Source: Amaranthus tricolor (Eukaryota; Streptophyta; Magnoliopsida; Caryophyllales; Amaranthaceae). Taken from it: a stretch of 64,000 nt of DNA. The notes below the pieces were generated by a model. The model saw only the letters and a list, made by a program, of their open reading frames with translations, did no database searches and was not told the origin of the DNA. Position 1 is the first letter of the stretch; each line of letters opens with the position of its first letter. The translations under genes and the position numbers were made by a program. The stretch spans positions 35,432,422-35,496,421 of the forward strand of contig NC_080048.1 of NCBI RefSeq assembly GCF_026212465.1, read 5' to 3'. Positions 20,088 through 33,361 of the stretch are shown here, piece after piece.

Positions 20088-20587
20088 TTAGCTTAACATA
20101 AATAAGAACAATACAAATAAAACCCATGATGCAACAAGTACGAAACTTAACGCTTTTAGTGCATTTACATATTCTACAACTTTCAATTTCAACATAGCTT
20201 CACTTTCTTTCAACTTTGCATTCTTAGCCTTCAATTTCCTTATTTTGTCAATCAACATAGCTTTCTCTTATTCCAAACAAGAAGAAATTTCACTTGAATA
20301 CTCTACATCTTTTTCCGACTTAAAAAATTTGCAATCTTGTGCATACATTTCAAACCAAATCATGAAACCCTAATTGATAAAGAAATTAAAAATTAACATA
20401 AAACAAAATAAAGCTATTGAAAAAAAGAAACTTACTGGCCAAAATGCACATTCATAAAACCTCTCACCAACCCTACCCTTGTTCCTTTTTTGACTACTTG
20501 TAATTTAGCATGAACACCATGTTTACATAAAGGAATTCCTTTTGCAATTGATATTCTAGATTGAGATGATGACGAAGGAGAATACAT
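20088..20587 (-). pseudogene. GRF-type zinc-finger protein gene, probably inactivated (2 exons)
   Basis: The ATG at 20587 starts MYSPSSSSQSRISIAKGIP then LCKHGVHAKL, the first half of a GRF zinc finger (Cys-x-His-Gly). Exon 1 ends at 20436 (CCA|GTAAG) after FYECAFWP, but that stretch is in another frame from the start, implying a 1-nt frameshift between about 20460 and 20510. Exon 2 (20369-20088) gives GFMIWFEMYAQDCKFF, a Lys/Glu/Leu-rich coiled coil (KIRKLKAKNAKLKESEAML) and a C-terminal hydrophobic anchor (LFVLFLFMLS), interrupted by a TAA after SSCLE. Plant genomes hold many such short GRF finger, coiled coil and membrane-anchor proteins, often linked to transposons. Two lesions make a pseudogene the best call; a sequencing error or unusual splicing could rescue one. 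Confidence 0.65.
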
Positions 20588-21315
20588 GTTAAATATCAAA
20601 TTACTTTAGAGGTTAAAATGAAAATGAAAAAAAAATTAAGATGTTGGAAGAAGTAATTAAAATGGAAGAGCAAAGTGAGGAAATGAAGAAGATGAAGGTT
20701 GCTGTCCAGTATAAACCCATAAAACTGATGAAGGAAATGAGGAAGTGACCTTTTCTTCCGGTTATAAACCGGTCAGGTATACCAGCGGAAAACACATGTC
20801 AAAGTTCGTATTATTCATGGTTAATTGAAAGTTCGTATTATTGTTGTGAAATCATTGAAAATTAGTATTTTTCAGAGTAATTTTTTCTATTTTCTTTTTA
20901 TTTTTAACTTCTTCTTTCTTCTAATATCTCACCAATAATTACTCGTACTTTACTTTATCTTTAAGCTCCAAAAGCTTATTTAAAAATTAAATTTTTGCAA
21001 AGCTTAATTTTTATTTTTTTATTTAAAAAACGTTTAATTGCTCCAAATTTACTACAAACATATTTACCGTTGTCCATGTCCATTATCAATCGATCCGTAT
21101 TCGAATACACCAAGTACCAACCTCTCTTCCCTTCATTTCTCGTACCTCGGGGCGATTCAAGCTCCGCTTACCTGAGATCTTTTTTCCACTCTCGCATTCC
21201 CTCACTTTCTTATTCTACGATTAGCATTTCAATTCCGATTTCAATTTAATTTGAATTTCAATTTGGATAATCTTCAGTTCTAACTCTTGATTGTCGGCAG
21301 ATTTCATCTGTAAAA
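20588..21315 (+). other. Upstream region and 5' UTR of the coatomer beta-prime gene
   Basis: Noncoding. The last ~250 bp become less AT-rich, with pyrimidine-rich leader text (TCTTTTTTCCACTCTCGC) typical of a plant 5' UTR before the ATG at 21316. No obvious TATA box was assigned. Confidence 0.45.
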
Positions 21316-24300
21316 ATGGTGCGTAATTTCTTTCTCTTTCTACATTTCTTGCCAAGTTTAGATCTGATTAGTGATTCGATCTTTTTCGCCTTAATTCTCA
21401 TAAAAAATTAGGTCTTTTTAATTTATTGCTTTGAATTGATGCATAAATTTTACCTGAGATCTGATGGAACTTTCGTTGTTTTCATGTTTGTTTCAATTAT
21501 CAGCCTCTTCGTCTCAATATTAAGGTAATTTGCTGATTACTTTTTTGCTATCTGTTTGAGATCATTTTTGTTTGAATTTGTACTTATCGTTCATTATTTT
21601 AATGTTGATATGTGTTTTGATCAGAGGAAACTTGCTCAAAGATCGGAGAGGGTAAAGTCTGTGGATCTGCATCCTACAGAGCCATGGTGATTTTCTTCTC
21701 TATATTTAATGCTAATGCTGTCCTGCATTACGATGATTACGTTTCTAGTTTAATTAATTACAATGTCCATGGATTTTGCAGGATTTTAGCGAGTCTTTAT
21801 TCTGGAACTGTTGTTATTTGGGACTACCAATCACAAGTACGAACTAAGATAATTATGTAGATACTTTGGTTGATTTTTGTAGCGGATAAATTCTGTAATA
21901 GATGATCGTGTTGCAGCAATTGATTTTGCTTAAAGTTGTATTCAAACGTGATTGTGGGTAAAATTGTGTATAGATATACATGAAGGGGTGGGGGAAATAT
22001 ATCATTAAGTGTGGTTGAAGGAGTGTCAGTGCTGTTTGATTTGTTTTATTCTCTGCGACATTGTGGCTACTCTGTGAAAGGATATGTTTAAATGTGGTTG
22101 GAGATTGATCTGATAACCGTGGCTATGTTGGGTTTGAGGCAAATCATTTGTAGTGGAAACACAATTGAAGATTAGTTTTTCTTTGTTTGGTTTGATGGAA
22201 AAATGGAGATTTTAGATGGTTTAGTGAAATACCCTAAAGTGTAGAGAGATGTTGAGAGCAAGGGCAAAACGAAAATGGTTTTGTATGAAAAAAATTCATT
22301 CCCAACCTAACATGTTTTTGAAAATTGTTTCCTTTAAACCAAACACAACTAATCTTTACACATTTGTGGGTGGAAAGTTTTTGCTTCTAGAAAGAATCGT
22401 CAAGCACTAATTTTATTTCTGTTCCATGATCAGAGTACATACCTCCTTTCCTACGAATCATGGTCTGTACAGCCAAATGGTCCAGCTTTTGGTTTTGGGG
22501 GGTCCAGTGACTTTTTGCATCCTATTTTTGGATGCAATGATCAGGCCATGTACAAGAAGAGTTAGATCATGTAAGAGCTTCTGCAAGGACAGGCAGAACA
22601 TTGAAAGTGCGAATACCGAAGTTCTTGAGATGGAATTTTTAGAAAGTCTTTCTTTCAGTTTTTTTTGCTAAACTGCTAATACATCTATCTTCCAAACTCA
22701 TCACGTGGGAGCCTCGTGTCATTAGGGTTTACTTATCACTATCCGTTCTTGATTGGTTATGGAGTATAATGGATTATAGTAAAATGATTTGCTAAATCAT
22801 GTTTGCTTATTTATGTGATTTGGAAGATGATGTTTGCACTCAGAGGTCGATTGGAAATAAGCTCTCTGTTATTATGAGGGTAAGGTTGCGTACCTTCGCT
22901 TCTAAATCTCACCTAGCAAGGAGACACTGTAGTAATGGAATATTGTTGTACTTCTAATTATCCTTCTAAATTGAAACGTGCCCAAGGTTGTCGTTCAAAT
23001 AAGATTTGTAGTGTAGAGTTTTCACTAGTTAGTTGGCTGGTCGACAGAAAATGTGTACTAATGCCAAGGTTTAAATGAAAAGCTATTATCTGTTTTGTGT
23101 CTTTTTTGAGTTTTTTTTTCTGATTACGAAAAGAAATTATTCTTAAAGCTGCAAACCATTGTGGATAATATTCGACACTCGTCATACATGTGCTGGAATC
23201 TTCATGAAGTTTTTTATCATCAGGGACTTACTATGTTGTGCTCACCATTTATTGATCCTTTATATTTTAGTTTTGTTGAAGTCTGTTTCTGTTTACTTTA
23301 AACATTTTGAAAGTGCTTTAATTTATATCAAGTTAATGTATAATCTTTCAGCAATTGTAAAATAATGATATTATCACTGACATCAAATGTGATCTGGTGT
23401 TCTACAGACCATGGCAAAGTCTTTTGAAGCTTGCGAATTACCGGGTAATTGTTGTGCTCTTGATGTATTTTGTTTTCATGTGATTACTTTGATAAGTACC
23501 ATGATCTTTTTTTGATTAAATTATTGTGTTTCTGCAACTGTTTGCAGTTAGATCCGCAAAGTTTATTCCCCGGAAACAATGGGTTGTTGCTGGGGCAGAT
23601 GACATGTTTATACGTGTGTACAATTACAATACTATGGATAAAGTAAAAGTATTTGAAGCACATACTGATTATATTAGGTGTGTAGCTGTGCATCCCACAC
23701 TCCCGTATGTGCTTTCATCATCTGATGATATGCTTATTAAGCTATGGGATTGGGAAAAGGGTTGGATATGCACTCAAATATTTGAAGGGCATTCCCACTA
23801 TGTGATGCAAGTCACCTTCAACCCCAAGGACACAAACACCTTTGCTAGTGCCTCCCTTGACCGCACCATAAAGGTATATTGAGAGTTTCTTGCTGTTTTA
23901 TGCTTTGTCTCTGTATTGATATTGAATCTAAAATGATGTTGGTGCATTGCTTATACTGTTCAGATATGGAATCTGGGCTCACCTGATCCAAATTTTACTT
24001 TGGACGCTCATGTTAAAGGGGTAAATTGTGTTGACTACTTTACTGGCGGTGACAAACCTTACTTGATTACTGGTTCCGATGACCATACGGCCAAGGTTTT
24101 TACATTATTCTGGGGCTTAGTCTTGTTTTCATTGCTCAGTTAGCATCTAAATGTTTGTTTTCCTCCTTTCAGGTCTGGGACTATCAGACAAAAAGCTGTG
24201 TTCAAACTCTGGAAGGGCACACACATAATGTTTCTGCTGTGTGCTTTCATCCTGAACTTCCCATAATTATAACTGGTTCTGAGGATGGAACAGTTCGTAT

Positions 24301-27300
24301 ATGGCATTCCACTACATACAGGTGAAATTTCTATTAGATTCATAATTTTTTTTTCTAGTCATTGGTTTAATCTTGGAGGAATTCTGTTCGATAATTGTAG
24401 GTTGCACTTCATTCTCCAAGCCTTTCCTTTTTTGGTCTAGGGGTGCTTTTTTTTTTTTTTTTTTTTCATAATAGTCAATGAAAATAGTTATTTCTTGAGA
24501 TCTTTTTGACTGCTTATTGTCCGTGATTGGTCTCCTAGTCTTTTAGTTTTTTCTCTTCAAGTGAAACAGACAAACTGTGAAATAAATTTTTTGGGGTTTG
24601 GGTTTCATTTGTTGAATTATAGTTGGAAATGGAATTGATGTATAAATGACACCTAGATCTTTTATTAACTTGAAATTCCAAAAGATAAGTAAAGTTCCTT
24701 GTTGTGGGGATGTGAGGCAAAGCACTTAGCAGCTGCTATTTTGAGGATTCTGTGCAGTATGAATAGCTGGATTCATATAGCTCGTAACGTCATTTTATCT
24801 TTTAACTAATTCTATCTATAAGTGTACATATTGATGCTTCAAGTGTACATATTGATGCTTTTCCTAATAATATCTATAATACGTGTTCACAGACATTTGA
24901 ACTTGTCACTTATTTTCTGAGTTTTATTTGTATGGCTATTTATAGTGTTCAAATTGGAACTTTATGTTCTCCTGAATCTATAGTGCTTGCATTTTTACAT
25001 TAAAACTTCTGTGTCTTTTTTCTTTGATTTCTTTGCAGGCTAGAGAATACTTTAAACTATGGTCTTGAAAGGGTTTGGGCTATAGGATACATGAAGGGTT
25101 CCCGTCGGTAAGCACTTCTTAATATTGCTTCAGTTTAATTACAACTTGAGGTACAGGTGTAATGAACATGATATTATACAGTAAAACTTTGTGTATTTTT
25201 ATTTGTAATTGTACCATTGCTTATGAACCTCTTTTCTGTCCATCTATATTTATCAAGTAAAATACTTTTAACTGTGCAATGAAGCTTTGATGTTATAGTT
25301 ACTTATTTGGTTATTCTACAGAAGGTATGTTGTTTCATGATCTAAATATTTTTCGATTTTATTTAGCGTTGTGATAGGATATGACGAAGGGACCATCATG
25401 GTTAAGATGGGTCGTGAAATACCTGTTGCTAGTATGGATAATAGTGGAAAAATAATTTGGGCCAAGCATAACGAGATCCAAACTGTGGATATCAGGCGTG
25501 TTGGTGCTGGTTACGAGGTTTGAAATCTTTGCCTCTCACTGTACTGGATTGCCAACTAAGATGAGTTTTCAATTCGAATTCTTTGATGGATTTGTAATTC
25601 TCTTGTCTACTTGTGTTCTTAGGTGACAGATGGTGAAAGGTTGCCATTGGCAGTCAAGGAGTTGGGTTCCTGTGATCTTTACCCACAGGTGAGGCATATA
25701 TCCATTTAAATGGCATTATTTGAACTTCAATTCTGTTTTTTTTTTTGAAGGGATGATGATACATTATCATGTTACATGATATATGTTAATTATTCTGCTG
25801 TATTGAAGGTTTAATGTCAAGATACCTAGGTGGCACACCATTTTGATAAAATAGTTTGGTTATCTTTACATAATGACATTGATATTGCAGTACTTAAAGC
25901 ACAACCCAAATGGGAGGTTTGTTGTGGTTTGTGGAGATGGAGAGTACATCATATATACTGCTGTTGCTTGGAGGAATAGGTCTTTTGGTTCAGCATTGGA
26001 GTTTGTCTGGTCATCTGATGGAGAATATGCTGTTAGAGAAAGCACTTCCAAGATCAAGATTTTCAGCAAAAACTTCCAGGTTCTTATTATATGTTTTGTA
26101 CATTGTTGTCTACTAGTCATTTCTGCTCAGTGTATTGTATATTTCATTTGATGATGGTCTTGATTCTTTCTCATTGATTCCATGAGTTCAGAAGTTCTAA
26201 ATCGCTGTTTCAGAGATCTCTGCTTTATGTTATAATATACCAAAACCTTGCGTGAATCTTAACTAGAATTTCCCCCATCTAATGTTTGATTCCAATAAGA
26301 TGTTTGATTGCTGAGTTGGTTCATGGTGGTTTGCAGGAGAAGAAGAGTATCAGACCAACTTTTTCTGCAGAGCGGATTTATGGTGGAACTTTGTTGGCTA
26401 TGTGTTCTAATGATTTCATTTGCTTCTATGACTGGGCTGACTGCAGATTTATTCGAAGGATTGATGTCAATGTTAAAGTAAGTGATATATTCATGTTGTT
26501 TTTATGTGGTACTTCATGTGGCTTTCAATTATCATTGTCCTGTTACAGATGCTCACTCTAATATCTAATTTTTTGTATTCATCGTCACAGAATCTCTACT
26601 GGGCTGATAGCGGTGATTTGGTAGCTATTGCTAGCGACTCATCTTTCTACATCCTCAAGTATAATGTGAGGACTGCGTTTTTGATCCTCATTCTCACTTA
26701 TATCATTTTTTACACTTTCAATGTTTTTGAAGGCTTATATGCTGTGAGTGCTTCTAAGCAACAGTGGGTGTGACTATTTATTGATTACAGCGTGATGTTG
26801 TGTCTTCCCACCTGGATAGTGGAAGGCCGATTGATGAACAAGGTGTGGAGGATGCCTTTGAGCTTCTACATGAAACAAATGAACGTGTGAGGACAGGAAT
26901 ATGGGTTGGAGATTGTTTCCTATACAATAATTCCTCCTGGAGGCTTAATTACTGTGTTGGTGGTGAGGTATAGCCAGCTAGAATTTAATTTTGAATATTT
27001 GTTTGTGGGGTCACTCAACTAGTCTTCCCCGAGAAATTGCCTTGACGTTATTGTTATGATTTTCAGGTAACGACAATGTTTCACTTGGACCGTCCAATGT
27101 ACCTATTGGGCTACCTTGCAAGTCAAAGTCGTGTATATCTTATTGACAAAGAATTCAAGTAAGCTTTTATGAAACCTTTTATACAAAATTTTTAACTGAA
27201 TCACCAATTCCTTTTAATAAATCATTAATACTCTTTTCGTGCAGTGTGATAGGATACACATTACTCCTTAGCTTGATTGAATACAAGACTCTTGTAATGC

Positions 27301-30183
27301 GTGGGGATTTTGAACGTGCCAATGTAATTTTGCCTACAATTCCAAAGGAGCAACATAATAGGTCAGTTTTTACATATAAAATTATTTTGGAGGTGTTTTT
27401 CATGCCCCATCTTTGCGTGTCAAATTTTTTGAAACAAAGCATGAGTCGATTTCAATTTTTTTTATTTCCAATTGCTTTTTTTGACAAAAGTATGCTGTTT
27501 TTTACTGAAAAATTTAACTTGTTGACATTTCCAGTGTGGCCCGTTTCCTTGAATCACGTGGTATGGTCGCAGAGGCTCTTGAAGTGGCAACTGACCCTGA
27601 TTATAGGTTTGAGCTTGCCATTCAGCTTGGCAAATTAGAAGCTGCGAAGGTATATGGTACTGGATATACTTTGTTGAACACAATAATTCAAGATTACTCA
27701 TTGTGCATGTTTTGTGCAGGAGATAGCTACAGAACTTCAAAGTGAGTCAAAGTGGAAGCAGTTGGGAGAATTGGCCATGTCGACAGGAAAGGTAATCAAT
27801 ATTAGTATTTGTAGTTCAAATAAAATTCTTCATTTTGTGAGAGTTTATTCATGAGAACTGAAGAATGTTCTACCTTTGGACATCCTTTAAGGCTATTGAT
27901 TTACTCCTCTTGTTTCCCTATTGATGTTCTCATAAGAAATGTTAATTTTTAAGATGGTGGATTATTATTTTATTTAATAACAAAGTTAATGGAAAAAGTG
28001 GAGACCATGAGCATTAAATTTTTTGTAAAATAAAGTTAGTAGAAAAATATGTGGAACACAATTATTAAAAAATGTTTAAATAAAGCTAATGGGAAACATG
28101 TGGGGACTATAAACAATATAAAGATGTTAAAATAAAGTTAGTGGAAAATATATGGGGCCATAAGCCTTAACAAAATATTAAAATTAGGATGAACAAGGTG
28201 AATTATGTCACTTGGAACGATCCAAAATGACAAAGTGGAAATCGTTTAGGGTTGGAGGGAGTATCATTTGTGGTAGTGGGAATTTGGAAATAGGAATGAA
28301 ATTGGTCATTCTTGCCATGTATTAGACCTGTAATTTGTATGAAAATATCTAAACCGTAAAATTCATATTAATAAATAAAAATGGAAAGCATTTTTGAAAC
28401 CTGATCTGATCATATTGATATTGACGAGCTATTAGTTTTCAGAGTTAGTTTGCTGGAGTTGAAAATTTGTTTCTTTGGCTCATTGTCTTTTCTATGTGCA
28501 GTTTGAAATGGCAGAGGAGTGCCTGAAGCATGCAATGGATTTTAGTGGCATGTTGCTGCTTTATTCTTCAATCGGAGATGCTGAGGGAATCGCAAAACTT
28601 GCTTCCCAAGCTAAAGAGCATGGAAAAAACAATGTTGCTTTCCTATGCTTGTTCATGTTGGGTAAGCGGGAAGAATGTATTCAGCTATTGGTAGACAGGT
28701 ATTCAAGATTTTTTACTTTAAAAATTGCTTATGTGAATGTTTTCTGTTTGTCTTCGCTTCTAATTGATGTCACACTGAACTTGATTCTTTCTATAGTAAC
28801 CGAATACCCGAGGCTGCTTTGATGGCACGTTCTTATCTTCCTAGTAAAGTTTCAGAAATTGTTGCATTATGGAGAAAGGATTTGAACAAGGTTAGTTGTT
28901 TGTCATTGCATACACATCTGTATATTTGCTGCTAAATAAATTAAAAGCTTGACATTTCATTCAGTTTGCTGTTTTTTTTTAAAACTTGAATAAATTTAGA
29001 AATTTGCATGGACCCAAATTATGATCTGCCTTTTTATAAAGGGTCTGATAGGAAATTTGGGATACATCTTTGCATTCCCCTTGATATGATTGGTCTATAA
29101 GTTTATGTAAGCATGCTGATACTACATACAAGACATTGATAGTCAAATGACTATCCATTGAAGTTAATTATAAAGACAATTTGATTGGATATTGGATCCT
29201 TAGAAGAGACAATTAAGGATGCATTCATTAAATCAAGTTGTTGTGCAAGTTCGTCTCCTGAAAGTAGTGTTAGTACATATAGTTTGTATAGTTTCCCTAA
29301 AATTAGAAAATTCAGGTAGTGGATCTGTATAGTCATTGTTTACGGATAGAATGTTTGGAGTTTGACTGGTTTAAATTTAAGCTACACTTATTTATATTAA
29401 TGTATCAATTGTAGAACTGGTTTGGTATTGTTTTAACCCCATAGGCTCATATGATGTTGCTATAGGTTAATCCAAAGGCTGCAGAATCTTTGGCAGATCC
29501 TGAGGAGTATCCTAATTTGTTTGATGATTGGCAAATTGCTCTTGCTGTTGAGTCCAAAGTTGCTGAAACAAGGTAAAATTATTAAATTTTCCCTGTTTTG
29601 AAACACTGATTATGGATTAAGTTAGTGATGAACTACTCACTGAATTCATCCACCTTTTAACAACTTTTGCAGAGGCAACTTTCCTCCTGCTGAGCAATAT
29701 TTGCAATATGCTGAGAAATCAAAAACCGATCTTGTTGAAGCTTTTAAGAGCATGCAGATAGAGGAAGATCAACCTCTTGAAAATGGAGACACGGACACAG
29801 TACACGTAGATACCAAGCTGCATGTTGACGAGGTATTGGCATTTTGTGTATTTCTTAATATTTTGATTTGTTCCGTAATCTCAGAGTTTTTACCGTACAT
29901 ATGATTCGTGGAGAATGGCTCGATCTTTTTGTTATATCTTTTGCCAAATTCAGAGTGTAACTTCAATGTGATAAACTGTTAACCTTTCTTGGCAAATTTT
30001 CTATGTAATTTTATGGAGCAATCCTTCTCATGAATTCCAATGTTTCATGAGCAGAATGGAGAGGATGAAGGTCAAGAAGAGGGTGTTGTTGTAGATGCTG
30101 ATTCTAACGATGGTGCTGTGCTCGTCAATGGTAACGAAACTGAAGAATGGGGTACGGATAATGACGGTACTCCATCAGCTTAG
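21316..30183 (+). CDS. COPB2: Coatomer subunit beta-prime (COPI coat), 24 coding exons, 911 aa
   Basis: Beta-prime-COP is a COPI vesicle coat subunit that binds dilysine cargo signals during Golgi-to-ER retrieval. Exons: 21316-21318, 21504-21524, 21625-21686, 21782-21836, 23408-23444, 23548-23873, 23964-24095, 24173-24321, 25039-25107, 25367-25517, 25623-25688, 25891-26079, 26337-26477, 26591-26665, 26791-26967, 27067-27158, 27245-27361, 27535-27649, 27720-27791, 28502-28698, 28797-28890, 29466-29572, 29673-29832, 30055-30183. All are GT-AG and phases close to 912 codons. The protein begins [19 protein letters not shown] and carries WD repeats ([33 protein letters not shown]) forming the first propeller, a second propeller, an alpha-solenoid ([19 protein letters not shown]) and an acidic tail ending [13 protein letters not shown]. 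The start codon is an exon of its own. Intron 19 carries a MITE. A second C-terminus is possible (see 30623). Confidence 0.96.
27904..28261. mobile_element. Stowaway-type MITE with internal tandem repeats in coatomer intron 19
   Basis: Starts CTCCTCTTGTTTCCC after TA (27902-27903) and ends GTTGGAGGGAG before TA (28262-28263). The inside repeats AAATAAAGTTAGTGGAAAAT / ATGTGGGGACTATAA units four times, the same design as the element at 58181-58603. Confidence 0.75.
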
Positions 30184-30622
30184 GGCAACTGGTTGGGCCA
30201 ATGTTGAAATCCAAATTTTGTCTCTGGTGATTAATAGACATTTTCCTTTTCTAAAGTGCAGTTGCTGAATTTTCTTTCCTTGACCTTGTCACTGCTTTGA
30301 CCCGAGTGGTTTTTTTGTGTTATTATTATAGTTTTTGTTTTCCACATGAATGCATTGAATTTTCTTGTTAACGTACAATTTGAGTGGTTGTCAATTGTTA
30401 ACGTACAATTTTGAGTCATAGTTCATCAGTCATCACTATGAGAAAAAGGTGGTTCCCTCCCTCCATAATTTGTTCTAGAATTGACTAAAATATTTGCTCG
30501 CTTTCGTACTACTCTGCTCACTAGTGTTGCTGTCGTTTAATTTATGTGCAGAGACATAACATCCTATTTGTAGTTCTTTACATTAGTATGTGGTGTGACG
30601 TGTGCTTGTGTTGATATTGCAG

Positions 30623-31700
30623 TGCTTACTCAACATCCATAAAGTCCCTTGTGAAACTGCTGGTTTTGACTCTGTACATCCTTGCTTTGAGGTAAGTATT
30701 TAACTTTTGTGAGCCTGTCTTTTGTTGTAGTGCTGTAGTTTTGTGGTAGTGCTGTTGTTTTTCAGACAATGTTCCATTACCCCAATAGTATGAAGTGACT
30801 CCCTAGGCGAGTCAGAGGATCAAATGTACTCAATCTTACCCTTGTAAAAGGTGGTTTTTGATAGACCATTGAATGCAAACATTATTATATGAAGCATCAC
30901 ATAAGTAAGCACACATGATATTATGATAGTGAGAATTTTACTATAGGGTATTTTGGCTAATGACTTTTTTGTTGACTTTTTATTTTTAGCTTTTTGGTTG
31001 GTCAAACAGCCAAAATTTAAACGAGTTGAAGAACTAGTTTTTAAGACAACTAAAAAAGTTCTATGACTTCGTGAGTTGTTTTTTCATTGACTGTTGACTT
31101 TTTAATTACTTTTGAAGCATCACTGGTGTTACTATCGTTTAATTTATGTTATAACTAGTTAAACACGCCAACTGAAACAACAAACACCCCTAATGTTAAA
31201 TATACTCTGAAGCCAAAGGACTTTAAATTTGTGGCTACATTGAGATTGAATGGACAATTAGCATCTTTTATAGCTTCTTTTACAAAAATATGATTCACAT
31301 GGATGAACTCTTGATAAATAGTTCATATTTTTGATTCAAAATGAGTCGTATAATCAATCTTAAGTAAGGTTTCTTTAGAATAATCACACTTGCTGATCCT
31401 TGCAAATATTTGTTATACAATGGTGGATTTGGATCGTTTGCTGTTTTCCATTTCTCTTTCCAGATCCATCGTAACCATTTTGATTATTCTATATTGATTG
31501 TACAATATATTAACAATACCATTCATCTATTCTTCTTGCAGGTTTTTGTGCGAGTGGTTTTACAGCACCTGGAAATTCCAATCGAAGGCCACATTCCAGA
31601 TATATATTTTCGTTTCTTAGTTATTTTTCATAGGACATTCTTTGTGGCCGCCTTCGTACTATCCCCTAAAGTTACTAGGATCCTAAAGACTAAAGTATAA
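30623..31700 (+). other. Likely alternative last exon(s) and 3' UTR of the coatomer beta-prime gene
   Basis: An acceptor (TTGATATTGCAG) precedes 30623. If the last coding exon is cut at 30151 (GG|GTACGG), joining to 30623 is in phase and gives EEWVLTQHP then TAA (30640-30642) in place of [13 protein letters not shown]. This exon ends with a clean donor at 30691 (GAG|GTAAGT), and an acceptor TTCTTGCAG precedes 31542, so the 3' UTR would itself be spliced. From memory, an EEWVLTP-type tail exists in some plant beta-prime-COP isoforms. Transcript data would decide. Confidence 0.55.
30945..31185. repeat. hAT-like MITE copy ('TTTGGTAAAT' family) downstream of coatomer beta-prime
   Basis: TTTTTGTTGACTTTTTATTT, AGCTTTTTGGTTGG and a right part TTTTCATTGACTGTTGACTT match the family copies at 7669, 10985 and 63655. 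Borders approximate; it would lie in the spliced 3' UTR. Confidence 0.4.
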
Positions 31701-33109
31701 TACAAATTGCATTGTGAATGTAGAAAGCTTTTTTTGTTCTCATTCGATGTAGTATGTCATGGTTAGAGCAGTCCATTACACATCTGATTCAGTACAAGGA
31801 TATGGTTTGCAAGTAATCCGGCTCAGTTTAGTGAGATTTCTAGAGAGGCTTGTCGTCAAAGCATTGCCGGAAAAGCAGAGCTGATTATTGTTTTGATCCC
31901 TTTCTCTTAGCGTGTAATAGAGTTTTGTTCCATTAGAGTAAGTTAATAAACTTGTATTTTTACTGATTTGTTTAATCACAAATTTTCAAATTTTCAAGCA
32001 GACCATCACTATTAGGTTGTCTCAATAGACAGTTATTGTCTTAAAGTAAGCATTTATAACCTTATTACTTTAAGGTTATAAGTGGTTACTTTAGCATTTT
32101 ACGTGAAAGTGAAACCGTCACAACATAAAATTTTTGTGCTCGCTCATCTTTTCTTTCTTTACGCTATATTTGGATCGGAAGGGAGGGAGGGACAGGGATT
32201 GTGTTTTTCTCATTGAATATCAACAAAATAAGAGAAGGAAAATGGAAGAAAGAGAACTGGAAGAATGAGTCCTTCACGTTATAAACAAAATAAATACTCT
32301 TAAGTTTTAACATTGGGAAATTTTATATAACAATTTATCCACTTCTTCCCTGCGTTCACCTCTCGTGCCAAAAATGTTATTCAAATACAACGATGAAATT
32401 CACGAATCAAACCTTTTCAAAAGTGAAAATATTCGTAAGGAAACTGTTCCTCTTACTTTTTCTTTCCTTTCCTTCTAAATAAACTAAGAAATATTCTTTT
32501 GTAATTTCCTTTTCTTTTCTTTTCCTTCCATCTCTTCACCCTCGTTTTGCGTCTCTTTTTGATCTTTATCCAATAAATTGTTAGGAATTTAGATGGCATT
32601 TGGGATGAGGAGTGGAAGGAGAAAAATGGGAATATAATGTATATGTTAAGAGTAATGGTAATTTAAAGGATTATTGTCATAAGTTGTTTGTATAACTATA
32701 TTAGGGAAACACTTGAGTTAAATCTATTTATACATATACAATTTTTCTGATTAATTTATTTTTTTTATTATAATAAAACGATGTTCCAACAATATTGAGC
32801 AACATCAGAAAATAGCTTGTTAAGGTTCATTTTTTCTTGATTCTCTCCTTAACAAATACATAATTCAAATGTTATTCTCTACACATCCTCTAATAAAAAA
32901 AATTAGAAAGTACAATCAAATTAATTTCATGAACTCAGTTTCAGTTACAAATCATTGTAGATGCCATTTGTGATTCCCTCATTTGAAGTTTCAAAAGTGA
33001 ACAACTACAACTTATCGAATCGAAAGTTTTAAAAGAAGGCTTATCATACCGTGTAGTTTTATTGAGTTTGTAAATCAGATATCACGTATGAAGAAACTAT
33101 TAAATATTA

Positions 33110-33361
33110 CTTCTCCGTTTCATTATACTTGTTATATTTGACTTTTTACTCAATTCAGTGCATTATTTTGATTATTTATATATTTAATCATGCATAACTA
33201 AAATCATAAAAAGTTAATATTATGAAAAATATGTTAGTAGATGATTCAAGTAAGATCCTTTTCACTATATTTTTTCTAATAAACATTAGCCGCAATATAT
33301 AGAATAAAATTTAACGTGTTAATAATCATAATATAGTAACTAGTAAGTATTTCAGAGGAAG
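33110..33361. mobile_element. Stowaway-type MITE, 252 bp
   Basis: Left end CTTCTCCGTTTCATTATACT after TA (33108-33109); right end TTTCAGAGGAAG before TA (33362-33363). Size, ends and TA duplication fit Stowaway. Confidence 0.65.

Noticed and set aside
24819..24860. Perfect 20-bp tandem repeat (AAGTGTACATATTGATGCTT) in a coatomer intron
   Set aside because: Only two copies; consistent with simple slippage and without further structure.
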